Below, in pieces: positions 1 to 13,348 of a stretch of DNA of 64,000 nucleotides (within the stretch, counting starts at the first letter, position 1; each line of letters opens with the position of its first letter). This DNA is from Reticulitermes speratus. Its lineage: Eukaryota > Arthropoda > Insecta > Blattodea > Rhinotermitidae. The position numbers and the translations under genes were made by a program. The notes under the pieces were generated by a model, which saw nothing but the letters and a program-made list of their open reading frames with translations, was not told the origin of the DNA and ran no database searches. The DNA lies in NCBI GenBank assembly GCA_021186555.1, contig JAJKFL010000039.1, positions 18,270,733-18,334,732 of the forward strand, given 5' to 3'.

Positions 1-249
1 TTGGTAAATACTGGAATACAGCTCAAAGTGTATGGAATGATGCTTTGTAAATCAACTTTAGTCTTTATCAGAAAATCCAATTTTAAAATGTACAATACCC
101 TGATAAATACAGAATGAGCCAATAGTCACAAAACCCTTAGTGTAACTCAATATACGCCAGCCTATTATGTGGGTCTGAAAATTCACTGAAGATGTGAAAA
201 GCAAGAGACGATGTTGGAAGTGATTTACACTTCCCTGTACCATAATTCA

Positions 250-1050
250 CTCTGATCATGCTTGCAGACACATGACAAAGTGTTGCCACGGATATGGTTT
301 CTACACATCTTTCAATATTTGGTGGGCATTCTGCTAATGTGTGTTTGGGGGGGGGGGGTGTTGTTTCTTTACACATTCTGTCTTAAGGAGTCCCAGAGGT
401 AAAAATCTGGTGATGTCAGGTCCGGTGATATCTTGGTGGTCATAAATTCTTTGTAAACACATGATCACCAAAGAACTCTGCCAGCACTGCCATAGTGAAT
501 TCACCATGTGTGCAGCCGCATCATCATGCTGTGCCTACCAATCCCATTCAGTTTTGTCCAATAAGGAAATACATTGCGTACTCAATTCCTGATAGCATTC
601 AGCAGTCACAATTTCTCTGAAGAAAAGAGGACCACATATCAATTTTTTTCACTGTGTGATGGCACCTCATGGAAAATGTGGGGATTTACCCTGCTCCACA
701 TTCTGCTGTTCTGTTAACATATACACTCATGTCAAACCATGCTTCACCTATGAAGTAAACTTTGACATGTCAACACCACTCTGGATGAGAACCACTCACA
801 GTAGTGTACTTGTCATTCTCTGTCCATGTCGAGTACATGCGCCACGTAAATCTGGTACAGCACATGTGCTAGATGCTTACTGCACCTTCACAGACTTCCA
901 CAGACCAATTCAGGATGCCGAGACAGTCTTGTGGTGGATTTTCTGGGTAATAGTGTTCAACACAGACAAGTGCATATCAGTGTTTCATTAGTGACAAGTA
1001 ATGAATGACCAAAGGTTTCTATACGTCCACTCTGCCTGTCTGAGAAATAT
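250..1050 (-). pseudogene. Decayed DDE transposase (Tc1/mariner-like, DUF4817 type)
   Basis: Reading the minus strand across several frames gives remnants of a DDE endonuclease: GEAWFDMSVYVNR and LTEQQNVEQ near 700-790, DDAAAHMVNSLWQC near 490-535 and DLTSPDFYLWDSL near 385-415, then PPNIERCVETISVATLCHVS near 250-320. These match the order of motifs in insect Tc3-like/DUF4817 transposases (DEAWF, QQDxATAHT, SPDLTPPDFFLWG). Many frameshifts and stops; not functional. Ends not defined. Confidence 0.6.
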
Positions 1051-3953
1051 GATTAACAAGATGGCATACTGTTTATTTGGAATGTGCTACTCGGGAAACA
1101 GCTGTCTAAATTATCTCTGGCACTCCATATATGACTATAACATAAAGTAATGTTCAGTAATAAACATGTTCCACTCGTAAAAAATTGTGTTTCACCCTCA
1201 AATGTCCAACTATGACAAGGCACACCAAGCCAACATCAAGGTCACACACAGCACACACTAATGGCCAGACATTCACATGTGCACATACACATCCACACAC
1301 AATGTACATATTTTGGGTTCTCTTTTTTAAAAAAAAAACTCTATCTTTTGAATGGGCTGAGTGACTTCTGGCTCACTTTGTATTAATAGACTTGCAGAAG
1401 AAGCTGTTCAGATGTCTTTTGTCATAGTAAGAATTTCTGTGGAATAATGTGCATTTTAGAACCAACCAAAATAAAATATATATAAACATATTTTTGATCT
1501 TTCCTCAGTTTCTAACCTGGCTTTCAATTCTTGGAGCTGGAGTCTACAAAGTTTCTGTCATTACTTTTAATAACTAAGTTTTGTAAACACACTACATGAG
1601 ATTCAGGCTGACATTTTGCTGGAATTGCAGAGACCAGGTAGGCCAGAATTTGAAGGGCAGCTTCAGATGTATGATGAATTACCTTTTGTTTTTAGCCCAG
1701 CATAAACTGGAAATGCATCAGACATTTGTTTACTAGGTAAACTTTAATAGCCATATTTTAAATGCCATAACTAATAACAAAACAGATAATGTGTTCCACC
1801 AAATCAAGATATGTGTTCATGTGACACAGTACACCTGCAAAACAAAAGATCATAAAAGGACGGCTGTATTTTCACAAATTGAAATCTAATTACTTCCAGT
1901 GTTCACATCAAATAAAAGTTTATATATCATTACAGAATTTTCATATTACGGTTATATGAATGGCCCACAGTACACAGGTGTCCTGTAGTCCTCAGTCCTC
2001 AAGACTGGTGTTCTACTTCCATGCCAAGATGCTTCATACATCCCATCACTTTCTTTTTTAAAGCAGTGGTGCAGTCTGAAACAAAAGCTCAGATGAAAAG
2101 TGTTTTAGACTGCACCACAACTTAAAGATATTCAACCTCTGTACCTCATACAACACTTTTAACTTCCCTGTACAAAATGTTCAATACAATACACATCATA
2201 AGTGGGCACAAAACAAGGCACAGGAATAACCAAGAAGTTGCGGGAAGAAATTATGAATGAAAATCTTCCTTCCAATGTGTCAGTCGGTATGATGTGGCTA
2301 GCATCAACTACAGATTATAGTTCATACAATTTAATAACACATTTTTGCTCATAATTTCCACCAGCACAGATTCTGACTACATAAAATTTGCAGGTGATTT
2401 CTCTTCTGTACAGACTTCATGCAGCCACCTGCATTCTACTAAATACAAATTACCACAATTAAAAGTTTTATAGTTTTTGAAGAAGTCATACCACAACCAC
2501 CTCAGACTGATATATTTGGTAGCATACTCTCTCTCTAACAACTCTTCATGGGTGCCATGCTGGCATTACCAATGGTATGAAATTAGTTCCGAAGTTATTA
2601 GAGAAGACAGAAACACAGACTCAAGAACATAAGCATGTTTTTCCTTACAAAATAAGAAAAGTAGGCCAAACACACTCCATGTGAACACATTCATAACAAG
2701 GAGACATTTTCCTGCTTCTGTGACTCTTGCGCTATGCAACAGAGCTCAAAAAATCATTTTTGTACTGCACCAGATTTGAAAGTTTGTAGTCCAACTATTC
2801 CTTCATGGATTTCAATAGCTGACAGTAGAAGACAGACTTCATATTATGTTAGTATAAAGTCTGCACATTGTAGTGAACACTGCTGCTAGTAGCTGTATTG
2901 GTGTAGACAGAACGCACCAAGCTGTCCAGATATGTGTTGTGATCAGTAGGAATAAATTGGGAAGAAGTGAAAAATCTGGACAATATAAAAATATGGCAAA
3001 GTCTTTGAGTTTTCGATAAGAAACTTTTGGTAATTTTGATGCTTCATATATTTTCACATTTTGAAACAGCAAAGGTAGATAAATTAAATCTCTGCTTAAC
3101 CCATCAGTGATGCTGGGGTTTAAATTCCACAACTAGGATGGAGGGCTTTTTAATTTACAGTACCCTTAAATTCATCTATATAGATTGTTGCACTTAGTAG
3201 CCTTAAATGCATTCACGATCATGCAATGCACCAATGACGGCAGCATATAAAGAAATAAAGGTTCATACAATGCATTCAGGCTGGCATTGAAGGGTTAAAG
3301 AACCAATGTAATTCATGTTTATCACCATGTGGAACAGTACTATAAAGCAACAATTGAAAATAAACATCACAAGACAGTAAACTCCTTTTTGTAATGCTTC
3401 AGGGATGTTATTAAGTTATCATTGGTCAGTTTTATTCACAAAGGGAAATACTTCCTGCGAATAAAAATAAATACTGTAGCTCATCTACTTGTAAATGGCA
3501 TATTTTCTATCCACATAACACAGCTACTTTCAGTGACGTATTAATCTGGATTTTTATTAAAAGCCTATGATAAAGTATTCACCCAAAAATTGAAATATTT
3601 TAAAGGCTGATTCTAATATCAAAGGTGAAGGCCTTTGCTGGCCTATAAAGTTTATTTATACATTTACAATGTGTCTAAAAGAAGTTGATGTAACCTCTGA
3701 CTGTTTCCATCTCATAACTTTGATGGTCTGCAGTTGATGGCTTACTATTAATTCTGATGTCTCGATGACTGAGACACCAACACACTAATTTAAATTTCTT
3801 TCATAAAAAAATACGCAGAGTACTGTTTACAAATTCAAGCCTATATTTTTATAATACAGTTCCAGTTTCATAGAAATTTTCCCCACTATACATTTTGATG
3901 TAGTTACGTCTACTAACAGACATCTGCTGTTATAGTACAGGTAACCCCATAAC
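1051..3953. other. Intergenic, no recognised feature
   Basis: AT-rich sequence with short A and T runs. I see no coding signature on either strand; the ORFs are short and lack known motifs. It may be unannotated UTR or old repeats. Confidence 0.5.
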
Positions 3954-4185
3954 ATGACAGAGGAGGCCCAGAGGGGAGCAGAGGTACAGCTCTCCACATT
4001 CTTAGCCTCTGCGCAAGATAGGTGTGGGTGGTCAACGCCATATCCTGAATGCTTTACCCCTGGGAAAGAGCCCCAGCATTCACTGCAGAGGAGGCTGGGT
4101 GGGCCCCAGGACCAGTCTGGATGGGTACAAAAAGACAGGATATCTTGCCCCCACCAGGGTTCAAACCCCAGACCGTCCGCTCTAT
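3954..4185 (-). repeat. tRNA-derived SINE copy A (truncated head)
   Basis: Shares GAGGCTGGGTGGGCCCCAG and a following TTGCCCC.NCCAGG.TTCAAACCC block with the copy at 22.5-22.7 kb. The B-box-like GGTTTGAACCCTGG is present on the minus strand; the A-box part seen in the other copy is missing. Confidence 0.6.
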
Positions 4186-5022
4186 TTGTTTTAACTCGTG
4201 TACTACAATCTGTTGTTACAGTACCCGAGTTAATACAAATATATCTTGTACAAATTTGTATATTTCTCTGTCAGATCTGAATGTAGCAATACATAAGGTA
4301 TGATTACGTTACTTTAAAGGAATTTACATTACAGTACATCACTTTGGTGGTGGATCTAGTAAGCACAGATAAACAAAAACCCTGCAAACAGTTCTGCGGT
4401 GGATGGTATTATGTGAGTGCTAATGATGGTGAAACAAGTTACTACCACACTGAAGATGTGTTTCCATTTCTGACTTCCCATTTACACTACACACACCCTC
4501 TCCTTGTACTTCACAATTACCTGAACATCTGGCAAATTCTGACAAACAAAACCATCTTGGAAAGTAATGTACATGGAAAAAATTTTCTAACCTGCACTGG
4601 TAAGTTTTGTTGATGTGACAGAGAAATCCAGGAGAACAGTGTTCACAGCCATTGTATGCAGAAAGTGAAGTTATTGATTTTATGAGTAAACTGTGCAGCT
4701 TTTGGTTTACAGCCGGATCCTGCAAGAAAAAAAAAACTCTCACAGTGAAAAATGAGCTTCTGCCATTCACTTCACAATGAGATTAGTGAAATACTCATTT
4801 CACACACATGTACTCTCTCTCTCTCTCCAGCATAAAACCCTTGTTATTGTGGCGCAATGGTCCTTTAATATCAAATAGGTATGGTTCAACATTACATATA
4901 TTATACTAACAAATTCCTGCAGTATATTACTATCATTACTGAAGTAACACACCTCTCCTTCAACACCTCAATATGAAAAGGCTGTCTTCAATAACTTTGA
5001 GAAAAAAAAAACACTGTTACAA

Positions 5023-5109
<87 letters not shown>

Positions 5110-6724
5110 ACTACAGCCATTTATTAAGTTTTAGGTATTACTACAAATTAGAATAATGTGGTTAACATCTTCAATTTCTTCATACAAATATTTTATAATT
5201 CCCCTTCTGCATTGTTTCAGTTTTCCACACAATTACCAAGTGACATGTTATCTTTCATTCCTCTCAGTTTATTTCAATGTGATAAGAAAAAATTGGCCAT
5301 GACATACTGGAACCTTCCAACTCCCAAGACACAATTTCTGTGCCCTACTAGTGCATCATAACTATTGTCTTTATACATACGATTCCATATGAAGACTTGC
5401 CTTTCTAGAGTACTGGCATGTTGTGATTCATTATAAAGGTTATTTAATAACACTACTTCAAATATATCTCTAGGTTATAAAGCACTGACTGAAGTGGAAA
5501 AGTATGGTAACAGCTGCGATACGCAGCACCTCTGGGACCAAAGGGTTGCCGGCCATCACAATTTCCAGATATTAGAATGTTATACCTTACATGCACCTTA
5601 GTGTACCGAGCAAATTCAGAAACAGACCTAACCATTTCATGTCACTTCACATTCTGTTCTGAGTATACACTACAAAAAAACCCAAAAAGACACCAACATT
5701 TCACTCTTTTAATCATCATATTCACAATACTGGATTACACACACATTTTGCTGTTGCTACCTTAACTGCTGATTTACATAAATTTAACCCGTAAATAGTC
5801 TTCCACGAACAATTTTTGCAGTCTGAACTTTCGCAATTGGAGCTGGGTGCTGTCAATAGATGGAATAATGAAATGTAATGGGGTTCTGTAATTTCCGATT
5901 AATAGAGTTTTATGCATCATTGAATGCTGGATAAATCAGCTTTCACTGTATATGGAAGAAGGAAATTATAATCAAATTGGCTTATAATTTCCTCCTCCTT
6001 CAGTTTAAACAGAAAAAGACTGGAACCTCACCCTGAACATTGGTGCTATACAGATTACAGTCCTCTTGTAGTAACTGTGGCACAAATTCATCTCTTACAT
6101 TCTTACAAAACGAGGAATAATATTTGTATGACAAGTCATCAAAAGAGTTTATGTTCTATCTGCAGCAAACTATACAGGAGATGTAGATATCACCACTGTC
6201 TTGTACATTTAACATTCACAAATGAGTGAAGACCTTTATAATTCTTCCCCAACAGTTGACAAAGGGGACCCATTTTCCAAAGATGCAGTCAATATTATCA
6301 TCCTACTTACATCCTAGTCTTCAAATCAAAATAGTATTTGCATGTCACCTCCTTTATGCTTTAGCATTACTTGTCCCACCCATCAGAACCTCCCTCATTT
6401 AATCACTGTAACATTGTTACATGAAGAGTACAAATTATGAAGCTCTGCATTAAGTAAGTTCATGATTTCACACTGCACTGCGATACCCCAGTACTCCCGC
6501 TTATAAATACGTTCAAACTCTATACTTCACTCAGGATGAAAGACCAAGTCTTGCACCCATACAAAAGAAGATTTAAATACTCACACATATGACATTAAAA
6601 ATGCTGAATACAAAATTATGTTTTACTGAATTCAAAAACAAGAGTTCCAAAATGCAGGTCTCGTTACACTATTCACATCCTCACTGCAATCTTACTTTTA
6701 TGTAGCAAGAACAAATTACAGTGA
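4186..6724. other. Intergenic with a CT/poly-T microsatellite
   Basis: No gene recognised. Holds a (CT)n tract at about 4807-4828 and a long (CT)n plus roughly 50-nt poly-T run at 5026-5106. The poly-T could be the tail of a minus-strand retroposon, but I see no body next to it. Confidence 0.5.
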
Positions 6725-8052
6725 CTTTTTAGGAACTGCTATATAAATGATTTTCCACAAGAAATAAGCAATAGTTCTAAACCCATTTTATTTGCTGATG
6801 ATAGAAGTATTCTATTAAGACATTCAGATTTTGACACCTACAATGTGAATATCCAAACTGTTTTTGAGTCCCTTAATAACTGGTTTAAAAGAAATTTACT
6901 CTTTCTTAACCTTGAAAAATCACATTACATTAGATTTGTTTCTAAGAATAATTCCTTAACCCACTTGCAAATTAGTGATATCAGTGGATCAATTTCAAAC
7001 GTTACACACACAAAATTTTTAGGTTTATTGATTGACAGCTCTTTAAATTGGAAAACTCATATTGACCATCTTGTAAATAAACTGAGCACTGCTTGCTATG
7101 CAATAAGACAAATAAAACCATACATGTCTCAAACTACATTATTAACAATATATTATGCTCTTTTTCACTCAATAATGTCTTATGGAATTATTTTTTGGGG
7201 CAATTGCTCACACAGTTCTAAGGTCTTTAAGATTCAGAAAAGGGCTGTAAGAATTATTATGGGAAGAGGAAGTCGAGACTCGTGTAGGAATTTGTTTAAG
7301 GAACTAAATATATTACCTTTGCAATCGCAATATATCTTATCTTTGCTGTTATTTGTGACTCACAATTTAGAAAATTTTATCACGAATCAAGAATTTCATA
7401 ATCTAAATACTCGGCATAAAAGCAATTTCCATTTACCTCAGGCTTCTCTAGCCTGTTACCAAAAGGGGGTGTATTTCTCAGGAATAAAACTTTACAATAG
7501 TCTTCCTTCAAACATTAAATGTGCCTCTGGTAATATTGATAAGTTTAAAAATCTTTTAAAAACCTACTTGAAAACAAACTCCTTTTATAGTGTAGATGAA
7601 TTCCTCAACAGATAATACTTGTGGTGGACATTTTAAATTCTGATTGTATATCAAGAAAGATCATACTTCTGTATGATTATTGTTTTTATTTTATTTTATG
7701 TGTATTTAATAGATATAATATATTGCTGTATGATTGTTCCTTTATAAATAATATGTTTTTATGGTTCAATAATGTGATTAATTTAAGAATTATGATGTGT
7801 CGCAGTATTATTAATTGTTCTTTTTAAGAAATATACACTATGTTTGGTTTTATGAATATTGTACAAGGTTTCATGTTCAGTAATGTAATATTTATGCGAA
7901 TTGATTTTGTTTATTATGACAATGCTTGGTTTAAGCAATAATTTTTATTAAGCAAAATTTTATATACATAGTAGTATTGACTGTGTCCATATCCATATAG
8001 GTGATAGAACCTTGTAAGGATCTACGGAACAAATAAAATGAATGAATGAATG
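6725..8052 (+). mobile_element. 5'-truncated jockey-like LINE, C-terminal RT part
   Basis: Begins inside reverse transcriptase: YINDFPQEI then ILFADDRSIL (YxDD-type catalytic box as FADD) just before 6845, then an open frame 6845-7615 with LNLEKSHYIRF, TKFLGLLIDSSLNWKTHI, IMSYGIIFWGN, KRAVRIIMGRG and [14 protein letters not shown], the usual C-terminal series of insect non-LTR elements. It ends with stop, an AT-rich 3' UTR, GGATCTACGGAACAAATAAA and a (GAAT)n tail at about 8036-8052. The truncated 5' end and simple-repeat tail fit target-primed reverse transcription. The visible frame is intact. Confidence 0.88.
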
Positions 8053-11000
8053 CTATGTGCTTTTATCTCGTGTTTGAACAATTCAGGAAATTTTCTGCTT
8101 AGCAATTACCACACATAATAAGTCCTTGAATATGAACCCTGGATAGGAGGGAGAAAAGAGGGGAAAAGAGATATAAGGAGGAGCAGGATGATGATAAAGA
8201 TGATGAAGAGGAGGAGGAGTAAGTTTACATGATGACTGGAACACACGGTTGTCGTTTTCTCAAAACTGACTCTAATAATTTTGATTAAAATGCACCTTTG
8301 CCTGTCCAACCAACCCCCCCCCCCCCCAAAAAAAAAAACACATGGAGTGCATTAACTCTTCATTTCTGCAGACAGATACAAAGGCGCATAAGAAAGTTTG
8401 GGCTATAAACAAGGGTAGCTCAGTCAATAATGAGGCGACTTGCTACAAGCTGAACAACCCAAGTACGCTACAAGTTTGACAAGCCAGGTTTGACTACAGA
8501 TGCTTGAGTTCCCTCTTCATTGTCATATCTAGATAGGCTCTGGGGTCAATATGACCTCCTACTGTATGTGTGAAGGAGGATCTGTCAGCAGAAGTGAAGT
8601 GTGTGGAAGCTGAGCAATCTAGTACTAAAATATAAAAGGTGGGAGCTATAAATCCATGCTCCCACTGCACACTCATGGTGCAGTCCTTGGGCACACATGT
8701 GATACACAGGCAATCATGAAAAAATCTGTGTAATATATTTTATATGTCTGGACTCCTGACCCTCCTTTCATCAAATCAGTAACAACCCACCACTGATAGC
8801 TAACTTCCATACTAACCTTCCCCCACCTTACATACTGCAACAATGGAGATATGCTTATGATATTTGGTTACAGATTACTTTTATAGCACTGTAAACTTTA
8901 AATGCTTGCAATATGATAAGAAATTCTTGATAAAGCAACAAAATAAGATGTGGAATACAGAATTTAATGACATTTTCACTGATTCAGAGCTGCAATCATC
9001 TTGACACTGGTCTTAATGAATTAGCCTGATTGATTATGGGGTTATTTAACAATGATTTTTTGACTGCCCTGGTTATACAACATCAACTGGTAAGGCTGTA
9101 ACTGACAAACTGGAAATGACATGGACACGGTCTGATGATTAACATACTCTGGGCCAAGATTAAAACTTGAAACCTCCTGTACACAAAGCAGAAGTGCTAC
9201 AACTAAACCCCAATGTTTGGCTGATATGTCCTGAAGCCATCTACAGCCACTGAATTAATGCTTTCTTGAGGGTCAACTGCAGGAAAAAAAAAAAAAACTG
9301 CTGACTAGTTCCAAATTCAGCTAACTTTTCCATCATTTTGAATATTTCCAAGTGACTGAGATTACACACTAACTAAACTGGAACGTTTGTTTTCTATTCA
9401 CTGCAGTTAATGACACAGGGGATGAAGCAACTGCTAACAAAAGTTTGGTAAAGATAAAAATGCAATTAGCAGGTTCAGTGCAAGATCTGAGGTTCTCACA
9501 GTGGGTTACTGAAGATTCAAGTCTACTGGATATTCTCACATCACTGGGTATATAGTTCCTGACATTTCCAAGGATCACAGCACCTTCACCTTTGTGGTCA
9601 AGCAGTCCAAGAAGATTAGCTACGTGGGAAGATACGGTGTATTATATAGGTATGGGTAAAGAGGCTAGCAGGAGGACGGTGGATGGTAGTAGATCAATTG
9701 GGATGGTAGTGATATGCAGTGAGCTGGGCCTTGGTGTACTGGCAGGAATCTTTACAGCACAGGGTAGGGGTTAAGATCCATGGCAATGTTTCAGGAGATG
9801 TATGGGTTGCTGGTGAGTGATGCTGAATCACTGACATTATGAAATACTGAGATTTTACATTATCAATGGAAATGCAAGAGAATCGTGGAACCTGGTGGAT
9901 GGATCCTCATAATGGCAATTGAAGGTACAATGAAACTGAATCTCCCTCCACCCCCCAAACGCATACATATACAAAACCAAAATTAAAGTAAATACAAGAT
10001 GAAATGAGAAGAAAAACAAAGACAAATGTATGAAATTTAAAATATGTAATAATAAAGCATAAAATAATGAGTAAATAGTAAAAAACAGTAGAAATGCATA
10101 CAGATAAGAGTAAATACTAGTGAAATAAATTGGAGTGGCATGGTGGATTCTAATATGATAATTGAAACAAGATCAAATTTAAGGGGTCTGGGCTTTATTG
10201 GCAATGTCACGTGTCTACCAGGGCAACTTCAAAGTGGTCTGGGATCCAGTTGAGATGATTTGCCACCCATTGCCCTTTCACTACCCTAATCACCCATACC
10301 TACACACTACATTTCATCATCCCCTATGTCTACTCTTCTTGGACTGCTTAATTCTGAAGATGAAGACACTACAATCCTTCTAAACACTGGAACCTATTCA
10401 CCCATACACACAGTACATCATCCTAGATGAACTAAATCTTTAACAGGCTCAGCTTTGTATTGGTGAAGACACCTGATGATATCACAAATGCAGAAATGCA
10501 AAGTATGTCAATAATAAATGACAGCAAACATATTCAGGTTAATACGAATGCTTTAATTTGATGAATGGGAGCAACCTGAAAAGGCAATGAAAGTAAAAAG
10601 AAAATATCCATAACAGAACCCCCCCTCCCCATAAGAACTGTAGACAGTTGTCCAAAATATCATTCTTCTTCCCATATCCTTCTACTGAAACACAACTTGG
10701 GGCACAGTAGCCTTCTGACTGAATACTGAATCATCAGCAGAATGGCTATACATAGCCCTTATTTTATCTAACAACTATCGTCACTTCCCACCACTATTCC
10801 ATTGTGTTTGTGTGGGCCAGTCAGCTGAGTGGACTGCGTTTATACAATAAGCAACCTGACAGGAAATGGCAATTGACAGTTGTCAGACAAAACAGTAATC
10901 CTGTATTAGAAATTACTCCTAATCCAAAAGCCATCCTGCCAAGTTACTTTTGCTAAGTTAAGACAATCCAAGTATACTAATGCAAAGGGCCTCATAAAAA

Positions 11001-11640
11001 AAAAGACAGGCTAGTTAATTAATAAAGCACATGAAGGATGGCAACCATATTATCTGAATCACTCATCTCTGTGTTTCAGTATGATTGTGTATTACAAATT
11101 ACCACCATCCATTTATATGACATCAGACTGCAATGTTTTTAAAGTACTACAGACAAGTCTCACATAAAAATGCCAAATGATGTTATTAAATTAATACAAT
11201 ATATTCATAGCTTAAATACATAAGTTTGTAAACAGACTTATGGAATGCAACTAAGAATAGTTTTGGAATATTTTAAAAGGAACCTAAAGCCTCCACCTTC
11301 AGCATAGACAAGAAAATTATCAGACTACACAGTGTCACTATCTCCAAATGTTTCTTCACAGTCACATCCACACTTTGCCAGTATAAGAAACAATCATCTG
11401 TCGTAGGATATGAACTCAAACAATAACACACTACCATAAGACCTAATTCATTTGACGCGGCTAGCGTCCTTATGGTCCTACTATAGCGGGCAGAACTAGT
11501 TACATGATAATTATAAGGTGTGATACAAAACGAAGCCAACATTCAGACTCAATGAAACTGGTAATTCATAACGAATGTGCTGTTTTTCCATACACTACGA
11601 ACATTTTTAAACAACTGCGAAGTTAGCAAATGAGAAAGCA
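8053..11640. other. Intergenic, no recognised gene
   Basis: Low-complexity purine tracts near 8130-8225, a C run and A run at about 8317-8338, otherwise unremarkable. No conserved coding signature on either strand. Confidence 0.5.
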
Positions 11641-12560
11641 CATTGGTAATTCCGCAGTCGCGACTGCCTCTAGACAGACATCGAAGAAAAATATATTGCG
11701 TAAAAGCTTTTGTTGAGTGCCCAAATTTTCCACGGATCTAGGAGCCACCTCAAAATTCTAGGTGCCAGAAGCGTGACATGAAGCAAGTTCCATACTAAGG
11801 CCCCACAAATACTAGGCGCCACCCAACCAACTTTAAGTTACCCACGCGAACTGGCAGGCGGGATTTGTGCACCCTTGCTTTTGTGATATGAATAGTCTGT
11901 TTCACATCAACGACTGTTCGTTTCATCCGTGATAGAAATACAAGATACCAGCAGCTCGTTTTATGTTTACAGTGCGTATAACACCAAAAAAATCTGCTAA
12001 CTGCTGCACATGTAATTCCAACATGAAACAAAACCAAGCACTTGATGCTGAATCTGGGACCTTCATTTACTACTTCCCAACGAAATGTAAACCTGTGTGG
12101 CCAAACCCATATACTCAAAGCATAAGACCATGCCTTCTAGTCGAGGGGAGCAAAATTACAGTATACTTTACAGCACAACTACTATCTAAATACACCGGTA
12201 CTCAACACAACCTCTTCGCCAACCATCAGCGCTTGCAAGCGATTTACTTCCCGCACCGGCACACTGGTACGGGCATGCGGTTGCTTAACTACTATCCGTG
12301 AACACGAACCTTGCTAGTGCAAGGCCGAACGCTGAATAACTAAAGACGGGGATACCCGATGAATCCGGTCGTAACCAGTTGCATCACAGATTAATATCCT
12401 GAACAGATTGCAAACTCCGTGAAAACGTAAAAATACACCGACATATATGCGGCGCCTACGTGCGTTACTGTAGCCGGTACGACTCACTGGCTGTGGGTAA
12501 AGCATGCTCCTGGTGGTAACATACGGAACTGTCACTTTAAAGTTGTACATACCGTGCATG
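11641..12560. promoter_or_regulatory. CG-richer stretch, possible promoter or 5' exon region
   Basis: Many CG dinucleotides compared with the surroundings (for example GCAGTCGCGACTGC near 11656, CCGCACCGGCACACTGGTACGGGCATGCGG near 12254, and GCGGCGCCTACGTGCG near 12450). Resembles the region upstream of Sec24. No transcript or exon can be assigned. Confidence 0.25.
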
Positions 12561-12617
12561 TTTGAGATAATTATATATATAGACCAACAAATATTGCACT
12601 TTTTTTATATGTATTGT

Positions 12618-12662
12618 AACCCTACATATGTTTCGGCTGTGCTTTAGCCATCATCAGGGGTT
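12618..12662 (-). ncRNA. Hammerhead ribozyme motif, left arm of palindrome
   Basis: Mirror copy of the motif at 13034-13078. All core bases, stem I, stem II and the GUA triplet are preserved on the minus strand. Transcription out of the palindrome to the left would carry it. Confidence 0.75.
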
Positions 12663-13033
12663 TCTCTTGAAGCGTCCACTAACTGTATCTCTCACTACAT
12701 TGTCCTTTATTCCTATTGGTTTCTTAATAACTAGTCACTATGCAATGTCACACTATCTAGGTCCTATATTGTTCACTATGTACACAGATGCACTTTTATA
12801 TGTGGGTTTTTTCACGTTTTTAGCTTGACGTTTCTTTGGTCCTTTTAGAAAATGGACCAAAGAAATGTCAAGCTAAAAACGTGAAAAAACCCACATATAA
12901 AAGTGCATCTGTGTACATAGTGAACAATATAGAACCTAGATAGTGTGACATTGCATAGTGACTAGTTATTAAGAAACCAATAGGAATAAAGGACAATGTA
13001 GTGAGAGATACAGTTAGTGGACGCTTCAAGAGA

Positions 13034-13078
13034 AACCCCTGATGATGGCTAAAGCACAGCCGAAACATATGTAGGGTT
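13034..13078 (+). ncRNA. Hammerhead ribozyme motif, right arm of palindrome
   Basis: Stem I AACCC (13034-13038) pairs with GGGTT (13074-13078). Core CTGATGA at 13039-13045; one extra T at 13046; stem II GGCT (13047-13050) with AGCC (13058-13061); GAAA at 13062-13065; stem III of A-T and C-G pairs around the loop ATAT (13067-13070); cleavage triplet GTA at 13071-13073. This fits CUGANGA...GAAA...NUH of a type I hammerhead with minimal stem III, as reported for Penelope-like retroelements. The single extra base before stem II is shared by all copies here. Confidence 0.75.
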
Positions 13079-13096
13079 ACAATACATATAAAAAAA

Positions 13097-13348
13097 GTGC
13101 AATATTTGTTGGTCTATATATATAATACGGAACTACGTAACACAGAATGCCCCTCCAAAACATTTATAACCATGTACCAGATTATGCACTGTCCTAACCC
13201 AGACCGCATTATGAAACCTCACCACTGTGAGCACATCAAATCCTGTACCAAAGAATATAAAGAACAAGTGAAGCAAGGATGGAAATGTCATGTTGGGAAA
13301 ACTGAATTACGGGCAGTGCAGTATGTTTCTCAAAAACACAGTATTTAA
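13097..13348 (+). other. Unassigned Cys/His-rich open frame
   Basis: Downstream of the palindrome, about 70 codons read YQIMHCPNPDRIMKPHHCE, SCTKEYKEQVKQGWKCHVG and TELRAVQYVSQKHSI before a stop. Composition looks protein-like, but I recognise no family and the N-terminal part is inside the palindrome. Could be an exon or a fragment of a mobile element. Confidence 0.25.

Larger units (their letters stand above)
12570..13126. repeat. 557-bp near-perfect palindrome (foldback element)
   Basis: The left arm (12570-12846) and right arm (12849-13126) are reverse complements with almost no spacer; I count only a few mismatches, for example GACG/GACA beside the centre and one base in the GGTYCTATATTG segment. 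The proteins read outward-in from the two arms (12628-12828 plus and 12868-13068 minus) differ by one residue, P versus S. Each arm holds a hammerhead-like motif reading outward. No transposase. Such identity suggests recent formation or gene conversion. Confidence 0.93.

Noticed and set aside
10472-10520. CTGATGA...CAGAAATG...GTATGTC resembling a hammerhead
   Set aside because: No stem II can be paired between CTGATGA and GAAA, and stem I does not close.
12628-13068. Two 66-codon open frames with almost identical proteins
   Set aside because: They are mirror readings of the palindrome arms, not genes.
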